Source of the DNA: Hetaerina americana
Lineage: Eukaryota > Arthropoda > Insecta > Odonata > Calopterygidae
Direction: 5' to 3'
DNA: 64,000 bases
Assembly: GCA_022747635.1 (NCBI GenBank)
Contig: JAKTNV010000014.1
Span: 13,733,110 to 13,797,109 of the forward strand
Position 1 is the first letter of the stretch. Every line of letters starts with the position of its first letter. The notes beneath the pieces were generated by a model. That model was not told the DNA's origin, searched no databases, and was given only the letters and a program-made list of their open reading frames with translations. Of this stretch, positions 51,501 to 64,000 are shown in pieces. Position numbers and translations under genes: made by a program.

Positions 51501-52329
51501 TCGTGGGCAGTAGGACTCAAGGCTCAATGTGTCTCCTTTACTCAAATCCCCACGCCATCAAAATTGTTTTAACCTGGGAAAGCATGAAATTCCTCCTCTT
51601 AACTCAGTACGGGCATATGTAAGCTGGAAGGATTTTTACTTTACATATTTTCCGTATATTTTAAGACAGGAGAGTGATATATGGTACCATTCAATGTTAA
51701 CAGTGGAGCATGCATTCACATGTCTCCCAAAAAGACTCCCAAGAAGAGAAGGGTAGACGGGGTGGAGAGGGCAAACGTATCTATTCCTCACTCTAAAATT
51801 TAGGTGCCATAATTAATTTCAGATGCCTTATGATTTCTCTTATTACCTCAGTCAATAAACCTGCCGAGAATGCATGAGCTGGAAAAATGGCATTTCCGAA
51901 AAGAAGTTGGCAGGAAGGATTAATTAAAGAGGAAACTTCTTAGATCGTTGAAAATATCCCTAGGTTTCAATTTTTTGACACACTGGGATTTAAAACAAAG
52001 GGATCACTCTTAGTGTCACGAGTGTCAAGGTGTGAGAAGTTGAATCACGGCTTTTGGTTTTTCAGAGTGATTCGTAATCGACAACCTGTCATGGATACAA
52101 CTGCTCATGAATTATTCAAGGTAAGATAGAAGTCAAGGGGATAGAAAATTCATAGCAACTACCAACATGTACTTTTACCAACTAATAACATGTTTTTGTG
52201 GAAATTTGAACATATTCACCGATACCTTTTAACCATCACGTATTTTTTGTACATACTCAATTCCCACCTCGGCTCGAAGACGGTGTCAAAATAAACATCA
52301 CAGACATGCATCCCTGTGGGGTCATTTAG

Positions 52330-53240
52330 TCGTGGCGACGGACGTTGGAATGGGGGGGAGTGGTCACACCTCAGCAGTCGCTCGTGCGAACGGCAGCAAG
52401 AGCGCCCGCTCTTTGTCAGTGACCGTCTCTCGGCATGAGGCCCCGCCGAGGCGGGTTTTTACCACGCGTATGGACTCACTACCTGAGCCGCGGTGGCAGT
52501 CAAGGACGGGAGTCCGGTGGATCCGAGGTCCAGTCCCTCGGCGATGGAGCTCTTGGCCGCCAAGGCGTCGTCCAGGCCCTCCAAGCCCGCCTCCTCGCCC
52601 TCCCCGCCCCTCAGCGACCCCCGGCGCCCTTCCCGGCCAGCCACGCTCTTCCGGCCCTTCCGCCGCTTGGCAGAGGCCCATCGCCCTCCCGGGCCCTCCT
52701 CGCCATCCGCGGACCATCCGCCTCCCCCACCCGCCCCACCGCCCCCACCCGACGACCCCAGCCCCTCGTCTCCTGCCCCTCCACTCCCATCCGGTCCCCC
52801 CTCGTCCCCCCACTCCGCCTCCTCGTCCTCCCGGTGCCTCTTGCGCCCCGACGTCCCCGTCGGCACGCAGCCCGCCCCCTTGGTCGCTGCCCTCCTCCCC
52901 ACGCCCCCGCGCCACTTCTTCGCCGCCCACTCCTGCCGCCTCCGCTCCCGACGGCCTTCGAGGGCTCGCCGGTGTTGCGTCGCCATCACCGCTGTCGCCG
53001 CCGCCCTCTTCGCCGCCGGAGATGCCTCTTCCGCCTCCGCTTCCTCCTCCCTCGGCGGATGTGTGCTGTGGGGGGCGGGGGTGACGGTGTTTTACACGCA
53101 CGGGGGGGGGGATCGGTCTCTCTTTTCGGTTCTCGGGGGCGAAGGACAGCGGTGCCCGCCCTCGGTTGTCGAGGGTCGTTCTCCTCTTTCAGACATAGAG
53201 TTGACGGGCAGTAGATTGGGGTCCGGGGGGTAATCTCATG
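52330..53240. promoter_or_regulatory. CpG island and probable promoter / first-exon domain of the ERG gene
   Basis: About 0.9 kb of very GC-rich, CpG-rich sequence in an AT-rich surrounding. It covers predicted exon E1 and the sequence just upstream of it. The plus strand is rich in C, so the RNA-sense strand is rich in G, the skew usual downstream of a start site. A run of ten or so G on the plus strand lies at about 53101-53111. No TATA box was identified and the exact start is unknown. Promoter identity is inference from the island, its place at the 5' exon and the skew. Confidence 0.55.
52483..52986 (-). CDS. sei: ERG exon E1: PAS-less N-terminus with ATG (predicted)
   Basis: Predicted first coding exon, residues 1-168. 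The ATG at 52986 is the first in-frame methionine after an in-frame TAA (53092-53094), with G at -3 and +4. The reading frame ends at ACTGCCACCGCGGCTCAG followed by GTAGTG, a phase-0 donor. This joins directly to phase-0 E2, giving [13 protein letters not shown]. In mammals ERG1a and ERG1b both enter the shared body at this same [10 protein letters not shown] junction. The product is basic at first (RRERRR near residues 12-17), then has a KRHREDEEAE charge switch, a glycine-rich run and a KRRKGRK cluster, and ends in a Ser/Thr/Ala-rich stretch. No PAS fold is present, so the isoform would resemble ERG1b in architecture. GC richness keeps several other frames open in this exon, so frame choice rests on the splice phase and the junction. 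No homologue of the exon was recalled. A PAS-containing alternative first exon could lie upstream of the window. Confidence 0.68.
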
Positions 53241-53684
53241 GAAGGGAGAAAATAATGGACTTTCTGATTTCAGTATGGTGTTCTCAAGCGGAAAACTTGT
53301 GGAATAGAAGCGGAGGAATTGATGACTTGACATAGAAAGTACCGTCTCTTATTTTGTTGGAATGTAATTGAAACAAGATAATATATGGGTTAAGTACAAT
53401 GATAGCATGTTAGAACATGGAAGTCATTGTGAATGGTTAATCGGTCATGTCGGTTTGACGAATATGCAGTTAATATGCTTATTATAGCCCTGAATAGAAA
53501 ATGGCGTATGAATTGGAGATATACCAAGAAAATTACTAATATAATTCAAGGGCTAATATGTAATTAAAAAACAGCATTATTTAACACTTGATTGCTCACC
53601 GTATGTCTCATTTGCCGTGACATTGTCTGACTCGACCACCACGACAGTAATGATGGCCACTTGTCACTATGGCCACCACTACAC

Positions 53685-53935
53685 TATCAACCCGAGGGCT
53701 GGTTTTGATAGGTGAGGGTAAAACTCACCTGGCTTCAAGGCGTGTGAAATTCAAATATTTACTGTGAACCTATTCATTTTCCTATGGTGACTGCAGCTTT
53801 CTGCAAAGTGTTGGTACCCAAAACATTGGTACATAAATGGACAAAGCTGGGGCTGCCCTCAGACATCAGTCGGGATTTAAACCCAGGGACTTTTCCGTCA
53901 GCAGCTCAACGTTCTACTCAACAGGGGCAGGCAAC
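53685..53935 (-). mobile_element. tRNA-derived SINE, copy C
   Basis: Minus-strand copy of a SINE also found at 28012-28252 and 32321-32577. The tRNA-like head is at the right end, with a B-box-like CTGGGTTTAAATCCC, and the element ends at the left in ATCAAAACCAGCC. A short inverted repeat, AGGTGAG and CTCACCT, sits near the 3' end at 53710-53730, as in the other copies. It is upstream of the gene, while the others are intronic. Confidence 0.7.
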
Positions 53936-54191
53936 TGCTCTCTACCCATTTGAAGAATGCTCAAAAATATGCTTGAACATTGTACAAAAAGACTCCATCT
54001 GTTCTCTTGCTCAACCTATGGTTTGGAAGGAGCATGCATACATTTTTACAAGAAAGGTAAATTACCATGATCTACGTGGTGCACCTCCAATATGGTATAA
54101 ACATTCATTATTCTCAGAAATACTGGACTGTCATCAAGTTAATCTGAAAAAGTTAGTTGTAACGTTGGTTCTTACATTTTCATGGCCTTGA

Positions 54192-54425
54192 TCAGTAGAA
54201 TTTATCTCCATTTTTCGGGTATTTTCCGCATGCGTTCACATTGTTGACTACGGTTTTGCTGGTTGGAGGAACATCAAATTTATTGGCAACAATGTAAACG
54301 CAGGCTGGGAAGTCTCGCAAAATTGATGAAAATTCTACGGTCAGCTGTAATGTAGCTTTCTTGCACAAATATCTTTTACCATTGATCACCATCCACATAT
54401 CTTCCATATTTATATCATATATCAT
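54192..54425 (-). CDS. Unrecognised short ORF, 77 codons
   Basis: An ATG-initiated frame with protein-like composition (MEDMWMVINGKRYLCKKATL, then an FDVPPTSKTVVNN stretch). It lies about 1.2 kb upstream of E1 on the same strand. I do not recognise it. It ends in TGA and has no obvious donor continuing into E1, so it is not an evident ERG exon. Chance or a degraded element is equally possible. Confidence 0.15.
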   Translation of the reverse strand: MIYDINMEDMWMVINGKRYLCKKATLQLTVEFSSILRDFPACVYIVANKFDVPPTSKTVVNNVNACGKYPKNGDKFY

Positions 54426-57400
54426 ACCGTTAAGTTAAATCAGTACTTAGTGATGCGGTAAAATCCATTGCGGTGGCGGTTGCAAGGCGTGAGGTGTCAT
54501 TTGCGGTTGATCATACCCCTATATGCACAGTTTGGATTAGGGCATAAATATGGGTAAGGAAGTGAAAATAATCTCAACTTATACACTCTAGCGTGAATGG
54601 AAAGAGTTTGAAAGCATTATAATGCCTATATAACAGATCATTCAACTGCGGAGCATGATATAATAAATTTCTTTGATGCTTTACCTGTTTATCCCCTAAA
54701 GTAAGACACATCGAACTAATCATTATCTTAACGACTAAAAAGGTAGTAATCGCAGTCGTAATTTTTACATTATGGTTAGAAATATCGAAAATAAGTCGAC
54801 CTCCTTTTATAATCCGTTAAACACCGTTCAGTCTGGAATTAATTGATCCCAGCGCACGACCGGCAGACTCCGAAGTGCTCGGATGAAGCGAGGCACACAA
54901 CATGGTCGTTGCGCGTGACTGCAGGAAATTTATAGGGTGATGATGGCGACGGTAGAAGGAAATTATCTGACCCCTTCCGGCTTTTGCGTGATTTTCTCAC
55001 TCTCAGATGAAAATCCGAATAAGAGTTAACGAGGTTTTATCCTGATCAACATTATCGCTCAACTCTTAATACTGGTGGTTATGTGCATGCTAACTACTAT
55101 TAGCCATTATACGACTCACTGAGCCACGAAATAGCAAGTTCATTCCTTAGCGCCTGCAAAGATTGGTAATTGGTCCGTGAATCATGCCATTAAATACCGC
55201 GTTCCTGCTCATACCGCCTCCGTCGTCCAGAGCGAATGGATTTACCTTTGGTGATCCCAGGCAAACAGGGGCCAAGGCTGCTCAGTATCCAATCTCTCTA
55301 CGTAGTTCACCTTTCCAGACATATAATAATAACCGGAAATTTAAGAGTAATTTCCCCACGTTTACCAGCTTTATTGGCCTTGAGCAGGAAAAGAAGCCTC
55401 CCCTCATTCTCGGGCATACACTCTTGCACCTATTTCCGGAGGAAACCCTTCAAAGCAACAGTTGGTATTGAGATTACTGGGCAAACACCAGCAAAAAGTT
55501 TGCAGGACGAAACTGAAAGTATTCTCATTGTCAGAATACCGATAGACTCATAAAATATAGCGCGAGAAGGCTCCTAACAAGCTAAAAAATCTACCATTTC
55601 ATTTGGATGTAAAATGGATACAAAGTATTAAAACCAGTGAGAAAAATAAGCCGGGATACAAAAATATCCACTATTAATATCCATTAAATGTTCAACAAGA
55701 ATTGTCTCTAATATAAGTAGAGATAGACGTGAGAAATTATACTCCATTTTCCATTAGTATGAGGATAAGGGAAGGATAGTCCATGTAAATGGTTCCCCTG
55801 ATCATGGAAAATCCAATTCAATGCTTTTACTTTGATTTACATACCGCCCCTGATTTTCTCTTAATAAGTGTCCTGTTCATCCCAGCCAATCAAGAGTCAG
55901 ATATCTGACCTAGCAATGTTTTTCAGTGAAGTAGCTCTTCTTCGTAGCTAATGCCAATCTGAGAAAGTGACCTAATGGACAAAACGATGCATTTGGAAAG
56001 AAAATTTTGCCAGACATATTTGTCGGGAAAACGACGACAGACAGTGAAAGGTGATGTCATAATATTAGAAATAGACAAAATCCACAAGTTTCTAAATTGT
56101 GATTGATATAAAATCGGTCAAAACGAGTCACATACAAATGAGAAAATCAATATATTTAAGTCAGAGGAACAACATATCCGCCAGTCCTTAAATTTAACAA
56201 TTTATAGTAAGTCACGGTTCTTATAAGCTGAAGGGATTTCCTTCGTAATTTGATATATTACAACTTTTTCTATGACCAATTCAGTTGATTGCCACTTTTG
56301 AAAATTACTGTGCTTATTTAGGGGTGTATTAAAAACGTACATTAGCATCTAAGGTCATGAGCATTACTACAAAGTGATAGATTGTCCGTATACATGTTTC
56401 CATTCATTTCTAACAAAATGAATATAAATAAACTTGTTACAAATCAACTAAAAATCCGCTCTTTAGTCCAATAGAGGATATCATTGACTGATTTTCATTG
56501 TTTCTTTCTCCAGCGAACTACAAACTAAATTTCTTATGTATCCCTCCTGATAAATGAATCACTTCATTGATTAAGACAAAAACAAATTTAATATATTTAT
56601 TAATCTATTTCTTTTCAAGGGAAACAAATAATAGTGGTAACATTAGCATTAAAATTATTTTCATGCTTTTTAAAAATCTCTTAGATTTTTGTGGCAATTA
56701 GCAAGCTCCGTGAGATCGTCGCCAGAGACTATTAAGTTAGGGCATCCAAGATTTCAGATTTTACCATAATTTATCAATTTAATATGCACTTTTACAGATC
56801 GATTTTATTGTGCTATATACAGATAATTCGCATTGAATTAGATATGTTGATATTTAAAATAACTCTGAAATAGGTAAAAATCAATGCTTAATTAACCCCA
56901 AAGGTTAATGCAGATTTAAATAAAAAATAACAAATACAATTAAAAGATTTCGGTGCATAAAAAGTATTTAAATATATGTGTATTATATATACACACACAC
57001 ATACATACAGGTTTATTGACAAATTGACGAATTATCCTGGCTGCCTATGAAAATTAAAATACGCCAGAACTCATTGACTGAACGGCCATGAATTGATTAA
57101 TTTGCAATTGACATTGATTGAGACTAATATAAAGTAATCCTCTGCTCCTTGATTTATATTTGGCAAGAGTTGGTTATGGAATGATTATGCTAATATATAT
57201 TTTAGCGATACGGTAAAAAACAATCACACCAAAGTTTTTTGCTTAAAAAAGTATCAGTTCCTAAGTGAATAAAAGCAACTCCGTGAATAATATTGAGATA
57301 AAATGTGATGCTTTGAAATTTATAAATTCATTATTAAGCACCTAAAACCATTACATTATGAAAAGTATGTAGATTTTACTTGTTAAAGCAATGATTTAAC

Positions 57401-58974
57401 TGAGCGTATTCTTCATTTAAAAGTTAATACTCAGGGTTGGAAACTTAGAATGAAATTCGATAATTAATGGAGCTAAAACAGGATAAAACCGTGTTTGAGA
57501 GGCGATGAATATGAAAAATGAGCAATATATATGGGTACGCATTGGATTCTGAGACAAGAATAAAATTAAAATTATTTTTTAATCTTTGGCTTCAGAATGA
57601 AAAGGAAATAAACGACGAAGGAAGTAGCATAGGTTATGGCAGAGTGTATCTTTATACATGCATGTAAAATTGATTCTTAATCTAAATTATTTTTGTGGAG
57701 AGCTTTGGGACTTATAAGTTACCGTAATTAAATCGCTTTAATGAGTATGTTCAGAAAACAATTAATAGTAAATAGTTTTGTCTTTGGCGAATACTTTCAA
57801 TAATCATATTATAGTTAAAATATAGTTAGACGCATAAATGTTCAATATTAAAAGCTGACATGTCTGCTTGACCAAAATTGTGACAGGATGGATTTGTTTT
57901 CTTAAAAATAAACAGGGTTTTATGGCTATCATTTAGGTCATATCATTGTCATAGCTAGATGGATTGATAATGTTTTTATAGTAGCGGTAAAATATTATGT
58001 CAAATACTTGATTCTAATCTTGGCAGATGTCTAACATCAAGTAATAAATTTTGCATGTTCCATTATCATTCCAAAATTTCCTTTGAGAATGTCATCCCAT
58101 TTTATCATAAGTTGATACCAATTCAAAATATAACGGTCTGAGGCAGAAGCCATGGTAGTGTTTAGTAAAATCGAATGAAATCACGAAAGAAATGGACTAA
58201 GTTTTGGCTTGAGTAAAGTTTAAAATGTTGTGGCATTTCAGACAAAAAAAAATACTGAGAACCAATCAACGCGTTTAAAATAGGCATTTTCTCATGAGTG
58301 AGATTCACAAGACGGTCGATAAAGATCTTCTTTTTCAAAATGGTGAAAAGGATACATTCCACCAATATAGGCAATAAATCATATATTGAAAGCGCTAGTT
58401 TTATTTACCTGAACTCTTAATTTAAAGAATTCCTGTCCTGGATAAAGTATTACTCTAAAGTAATTTGAGATTGAAGATTTGATGGGAATGCCTAAGTGCC
58501 GGGTGAATGGTAATCAGCGAATTGTCAATTATTAACTCAATGTGCGTCTGATTGATTGCGTACTTCTAGTTAATCAAAATATTGCCTACATGGGAATATA
58601 TAAACATTTCTAACAATAAAGTGGCAAATTTTCCCCATGAGCACGATGAATAAGTATAAAATATTAACTTTATTTTCAGATCTGTTATTCTTTAAGTGGA
58701 TTCAAGTTCCAATTCAATTGTACGTTTATCCAAATCTTAATATCATGCTTGAAAAACTAACCCGGGCTATTATTTGTAACTTTTTCTTCACTAATATGAC
58801 AATGTGATATGATGCATGGCATTGGGTAAAAATACATAGAATGATTTTTCCCACTAACGCTGACGGCTGGAATGAAGCGATTTGTGGTGGGAGAATTGAC
58901 CAAACCTATACCCAAAACAGCTTATAAATTATTTCTTGTTGCCAGTATACTAGTATGCCAACAGTCATGGCGTA

Positions 58975-59238
58975 ATGTCTGAACTCTTTGCTTTTCGAGG
59001 ATCATATTTATATTGTGAACTGACACAGCATCATGAATTGATGCGATCCGATTTTTACTCGGACCACCCCTCCGAGGCGTTGCAAGGAAAGAACGTACAC
59101 TTCAATCTCACCCACCCAAAACTCTTACGCGCTAAAGAGAATGGACGATCGCCAGAGTTAATACGATTATGCCACGATGAGGAAATGAAATGGATTCAGA
59201 GGGATAGGGCCAAAATTGCAGCAGTTATTCTCGATTAA
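58975..59238 (+). CDS. Unrecognised short ORF, 87 codons
   Basis: An ATG-initiated frame of 87 residues just left of the purine-rich tract, with balanced amino-acid use rather than low complexity (it includes ELTQHHELMRSDFYSDHPSE and a charged end with EEMKWIQRDRAKI). I do not recognise the sequence, and no splice sites or signal peptide are evident. It may be an exon of an unknown gene, a relic, or chance. Local GC is higher than in neighbouring sequence, which makes open frames more likely by chance. Confidence 0.2.
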   Translation: MSELFAFRGSYLYCELTQHHELMRSDFYSDHPSEALQGKNVHFNLTHPKLLRAKENGRSPELIRLCHDEEMKWIQRDRAKIAAVILD

Positions 59239-59279
59239 CACCGGTGGGACGCTCGTTTGGGAGGAAGAATATATATCAC

Positions 59280-59690
59280 GTGATCCGCAGAGTGGGGGTA
59301 AAGGAGAGAGGAGGTGAAGGGAAAACCCTTCGAAGGGAACGGAAGGTGAAGGGAGCGACTGACTAATAATTGCCCTTAACGTTGAGCGTAGGGGACTAGG
59401 CCATACAAGACGGGAAAGAGGCTGAAATAGGAAAGGAGCCAGTGACTGGAGAGGCGCACGGACTTAAAGGAAGAGAATGAGGCAAGGCGGAGCGAATAGA
59501 GAGACAGGGGAGGGAAAGGAAAAGAAAGAGATAAAAAGATGGAAGTGGAGAGCTCACGAAAAGATTAGAAAAAGATAAAAACTATAGAAATAAGACAAGA
59601 GGATAACAAAGAGGTAAAAAGGGATAAAAATGATGGCTAGAGACTGAAAACGGGAGAGATAGAGAGAAAGAGAGAGAGACTGATTAGGTA
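59280..59690 (+). promoter_or_regulatory. Purine-rich tract with GAGA runs (candidate regulatory element)
   Basis: Around 400 bases with a strong purine bias on the plus strand, ending in GAGAGATAGAGAGAAAGAGA and further GA repeats at about 59653-59681. In insects, GAGA-type runs are bound by GAGA factor or related proteins at promoters and Polycomb response elements. The upstream position, 6-7 kb from the predicted first exon, fits an alternative promoter or enhancer. It could also simply be a decayed purine microsatellite. Confidence 0.3.
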
Positions 59691-61887
59691 CAACGCTAGA
59701 ATGGAGGTGGCATTGTATTAGTGGTCATTAGTGGAACACAGACCTCATTTTGCAAGTCATTTTAAATGATCCGGGACAGCGGAGTAGGTAAGGAATTACT
59801 ACGGGGCCTTGAACGTCAGAGGAGAAGACTTTCTTCGCAATTTGCTCCCGTCGTTGGATGAAAAATGATTCATGAGAAGTCTAAAATGCGAAGGTTTGGT
59901 GGAATTAATGCATGAACGTTGCTGACGCAAGGGACCACCACCTTCAATCCTTAACGCTGTACGTAGGGAAATGGTAGAGTATATTCCTTCTCTTCATAAT
60001 GTGGCACGCAGGTGATTCCTGGGAGATGAAGCAGGGGCGAGCTATAAACGCGTGCCGCGGTAGATATGGATCAAGGCGAACCTTGCTCGCTTCCTTTCTA
60101 CACCATGATTTACGACGCAGTCTGTTGACTCGGCTGAAATCCGTTGGCCAAAGCCATGAAGTCGGTTCTGGAAGATGAATAGAATTTGATATCGTGAAAC
60201 TTACGCTTAAATTGATCCGACTTTAATCCGAATCAAGGATATAAGTAAGCTCAGAGACTAATAATCGCGGAATTTATTCATTTACGCTATTTTTCAAGCA
60301 TAATCGGACAACCTTGCCATTGACAAATTGCCAATAACAAATTCGAAAAAGTCACATACAGGTAAGCTACGTTGAAGGACTGATAATGGATTGCTTTCTG
60401 CAATTTCGCCAATAACCCACATTTATCAACGGATTGAGCATTATTTTTCAAGTTTCATATTTTTTGCTAATACTGTAAACCATATGTCACGAATAAGCAG
60501 TTCATAGCCAAACTAGATCTAGCTGACCTGTGTCAATTCTATGTAATTATAGGAACATTCAAGGAACATTCATATGGAATTTAAGGAACATTCAAGATAC
60601 AGATAAGATAATTCAGTGAATACTAGTACACTCTATGTCTATGATAATTCAGTAAACTAGTACATTCTATTACACCTTACGATGTATATGTAAATCGGTA
60701 AGATCATCTCGGCAGCGATGAGGAGACATTCCTTTCTCATGACGTTCTTTAATCAAGCCCCGTGAATACATACCACATATAAAACTCTTATGTATAGCGT
60801 GAAGTATCACGAAACAGTGAGGGGTCAGCCTCGATTTCCTCTAGCGTATTGAAAATATTTCTTTTCAGAATTTTTTTCAAAATTGAACTGAAATAGTCGG
60901 AGAAATACAGTTTTTGAACTTGGAACAGGAAATTTGAAGACTTTATATACAAATGAAATCAGTAAATAAAATGAAGGTGAAAATATTGGCAACCTTCCAG
61001 GTATGCAGTCACTTGGAGATACAAGGAATAGAATTGCACCTTTTTTGATATACGTGAATGAAGTTACAAATAAATGAACCTACAAGCATTTCTATTAATG
61101 TAAAATTTCTGTTGAAAATTAAAAGGTGACATTTTTTCTAACCAAAATTTTCCAGTGACCATTAAGTGTTTTAATACTGATGGCATATAAACTATTTAAT
61201 ACATGTAACTTTTAGAAAATCTCAGAGTAATATTTCAACTCTTAAAAATTCATCTCGAGCCCATTTTAATTATATTTGGAGTAGTCGTGTGTAAGGCTTA
61301 ACTATTCGAATGAAGAGGTAAATATAAATGTTTGGATATTATCCGCAACAAACTTGGGTTTCAAGGGAATAACGAAGGTAAAGAGAATTACATTAATTAC
61401 TTATTTGCAGGTTCTAATTTTACGGTACTACTTCAATGAAACCTCGGCGTAGAAATAGCCCTGTAGTTACCAAAATATTTTCACCAAAAGTTGAAAAATT
61501 AAATTCAGTCATAATTTATGCTCTTTATCGATCATAAAAAGCTGCTTGTAGCTTATATTAATATATTTTTAGAGTATTTATTTTTAGGATGGAGGAATTT
61601 CGTCCATTCCACAACAAAGTGATTTATTGAATGAACCAAGCGCTGGGAAAACTCGCATCAGAAGATATTTCAGTGGAAACTTTATCTCTCCCCTGAGGCG
61701 GTATCGTCCGTTTAATAACATATTTATTTGGAAGTTGTGTCCACCGATATCGTTCAAATATTTTACCAACAAAACTCTCGAAATAACTTTCCATACCGTG
61801 GAAATTAATTCCCATTTCGCTCAGTAAATTTTACTTCCTCTGAATCAAACCTAAGAGTTTATACATACACACACATATATATACACA

Positions 61888-61889
<2 letters not shown>

Positions 61890-61951
<62 letters not shown>
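61890..61951. repeat. (TA)n microsatellite at the 5' side of the LINE
   Basis: About 62 bp of TA repeats preceded by (CA/TA)-rich sequence (61861-61888). It sits about 30 bp from the truncated LINE start. Confidence 0.97.
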
Positions 61952-61953
<2 letters not shown>

Positions 61954-61981
61954 CCACGGCTGAAACCGTGAATTGCGGATG

Positions 61982-63874
<1,893 letters not shown>

Positions 63875-64000
63875 GTATACGTCGATAATCTCAATTTGAA
63901 TGAAATACGAGAGTAAATCGAATGGGCAAGTAATGATCATGATAATGAGAAAAAACACATCCACCGGTCAAAAAGAACTACAACCTTTCAATTAGTGAAA

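Larger units (their letters stand above)
46041..52482 (-). other. Intron 1 (6.4 kb)
   Basis: Joins E1 (donor CAG|GTAGTG) to E2 (acceptor TTTCAG). CpG-rich compared with the later introns. Contents: the two unrecognised ORFs and the tandem array listed separately. The remainder, 48500-52330, shows nothing I recognise. Confidence 0.65.
53095..61889. other. Upstream flank: no recognised gene
   Basis: About 8.8 kb of CpG-rich but otherwise AT-rich sequence upstream of E1. I recognise no coding homology. It holds a minus-strand SINE (53685-53935), a GA-rich stretch (59280-59690), short unrecognised ORFs and (CA)n/(TA)n microsatellites. It may be intergenic, or an intron of a longer transcript whose PAS-coding exons lie further right. 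Confidence 0.6.

Noticed and set aside
52364..53101. Alternative minus-strand frame of 245 codons over the same island
   Set aside because: It is Gly/Arg low-complexity and is not in phase with the donor that joins E2.
52332..53233. Long plus-strand frames (about 250 codons each) over the CpG island, rich in Pro, Ser and Arg
   Set aside because: GC-rich sequence leaves nearly all frames open. Only the minus-strand frame has a phase-0 donor that fits E2 and gives the ERG junction.
55184..55553. Two overlapping plus-strand ORFs of 95 and 105 codons
   Set aside because: Overlapping frames with no recognisable motif, no splice support and unremarkable composition.
53095..61889. PAS-domain exon of a long ERG1a-like isoform
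   Set aside because: I searched the open frames for PAS-type sequence and found none; a very short exon could have been missed.

Overview
ORGANISM. The window is AT-rich eukaryotic DNA with long introns, several decayed retroelements and one large minus-strand gene. The conceptual protein is an ERG-type (KCNH2/6/7 class) voltage-gated potassium channel, the orthologue of Drosophila seizure (sei). The ERG sequence, the LINE and Penelope-like relics and the large introns suggest an arthropod, probably an insect. CpG is strongly depleted across most of the gene body, as expected from heavy gene-body methylation, which would favour a hemimetabolous lineage. The species cannot be fixed from sequence alone. 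LAYOUT. The gene runs right to left. Thirteen coding exons are identifiable, all with GT/AG borders and compatible phases. E1 (52483-52986) lies in a GC-rich CpG island and encodes a basic, acidic and glycine-rich N-terminus without a PAS domain. E2 (45806-46040) carries the pre-S1 segment, S1 and the start of S2. E3 (42955-43136) carries S2-S3, E4 (38369-38523) S4-S5, E5 (34091-34211) the turret and E6 (32970-33090) the pore helix, selectivity filter and start of S6. E7 (31978-32138) carries the end of S6 and the C-linker, E8-E10 (30595-30743, 29384-29526, 26289-26482) the rest of the C-linker and the cyclic-nucleotide-binding homology domain, and E11-E13 (23743-24134, 22010-22170, 3013-3252) the low-complexity C-terminal tail. 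Together they encode 919 complete codons and end in phase 1, so at least one 3' exon lies beyond position 1. INTRONS. Intron 12 (18.8 kb) holds a decayed multicopy-type ORF, a Penelope-like fragment bounded by inverted repeats, and tRNA-derived SINEs. Introns 13, 9, 6, 4 and 3 hold LINE or SINE pieces. Introns 1 and 2 are CpG-rich and contain unrecognised ORFs and a (TA)n array. FLANK. 53.1-62.0 kb is upstream sequence with no recognisable gene. It holds one SINE, a GA-rich stretch with GAGA runs, and a short unrecognised ORF. 61.98-63.78 kb is a rearranged LINE between two (TA)n arrays, with its reverse-transcriptase middle replaced by a foreign ~200-bp insert. HOW IT FITS TOGETHER. The window is one channel gene with its probable promoter. 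The most informative points are that the CpG-island exon supplies an ERG1b-like (PAS-less) N-terminus, and that a sharp CpG boundary near 44 kb separates the promoter-proximal domain from the presumably methylated gene body.
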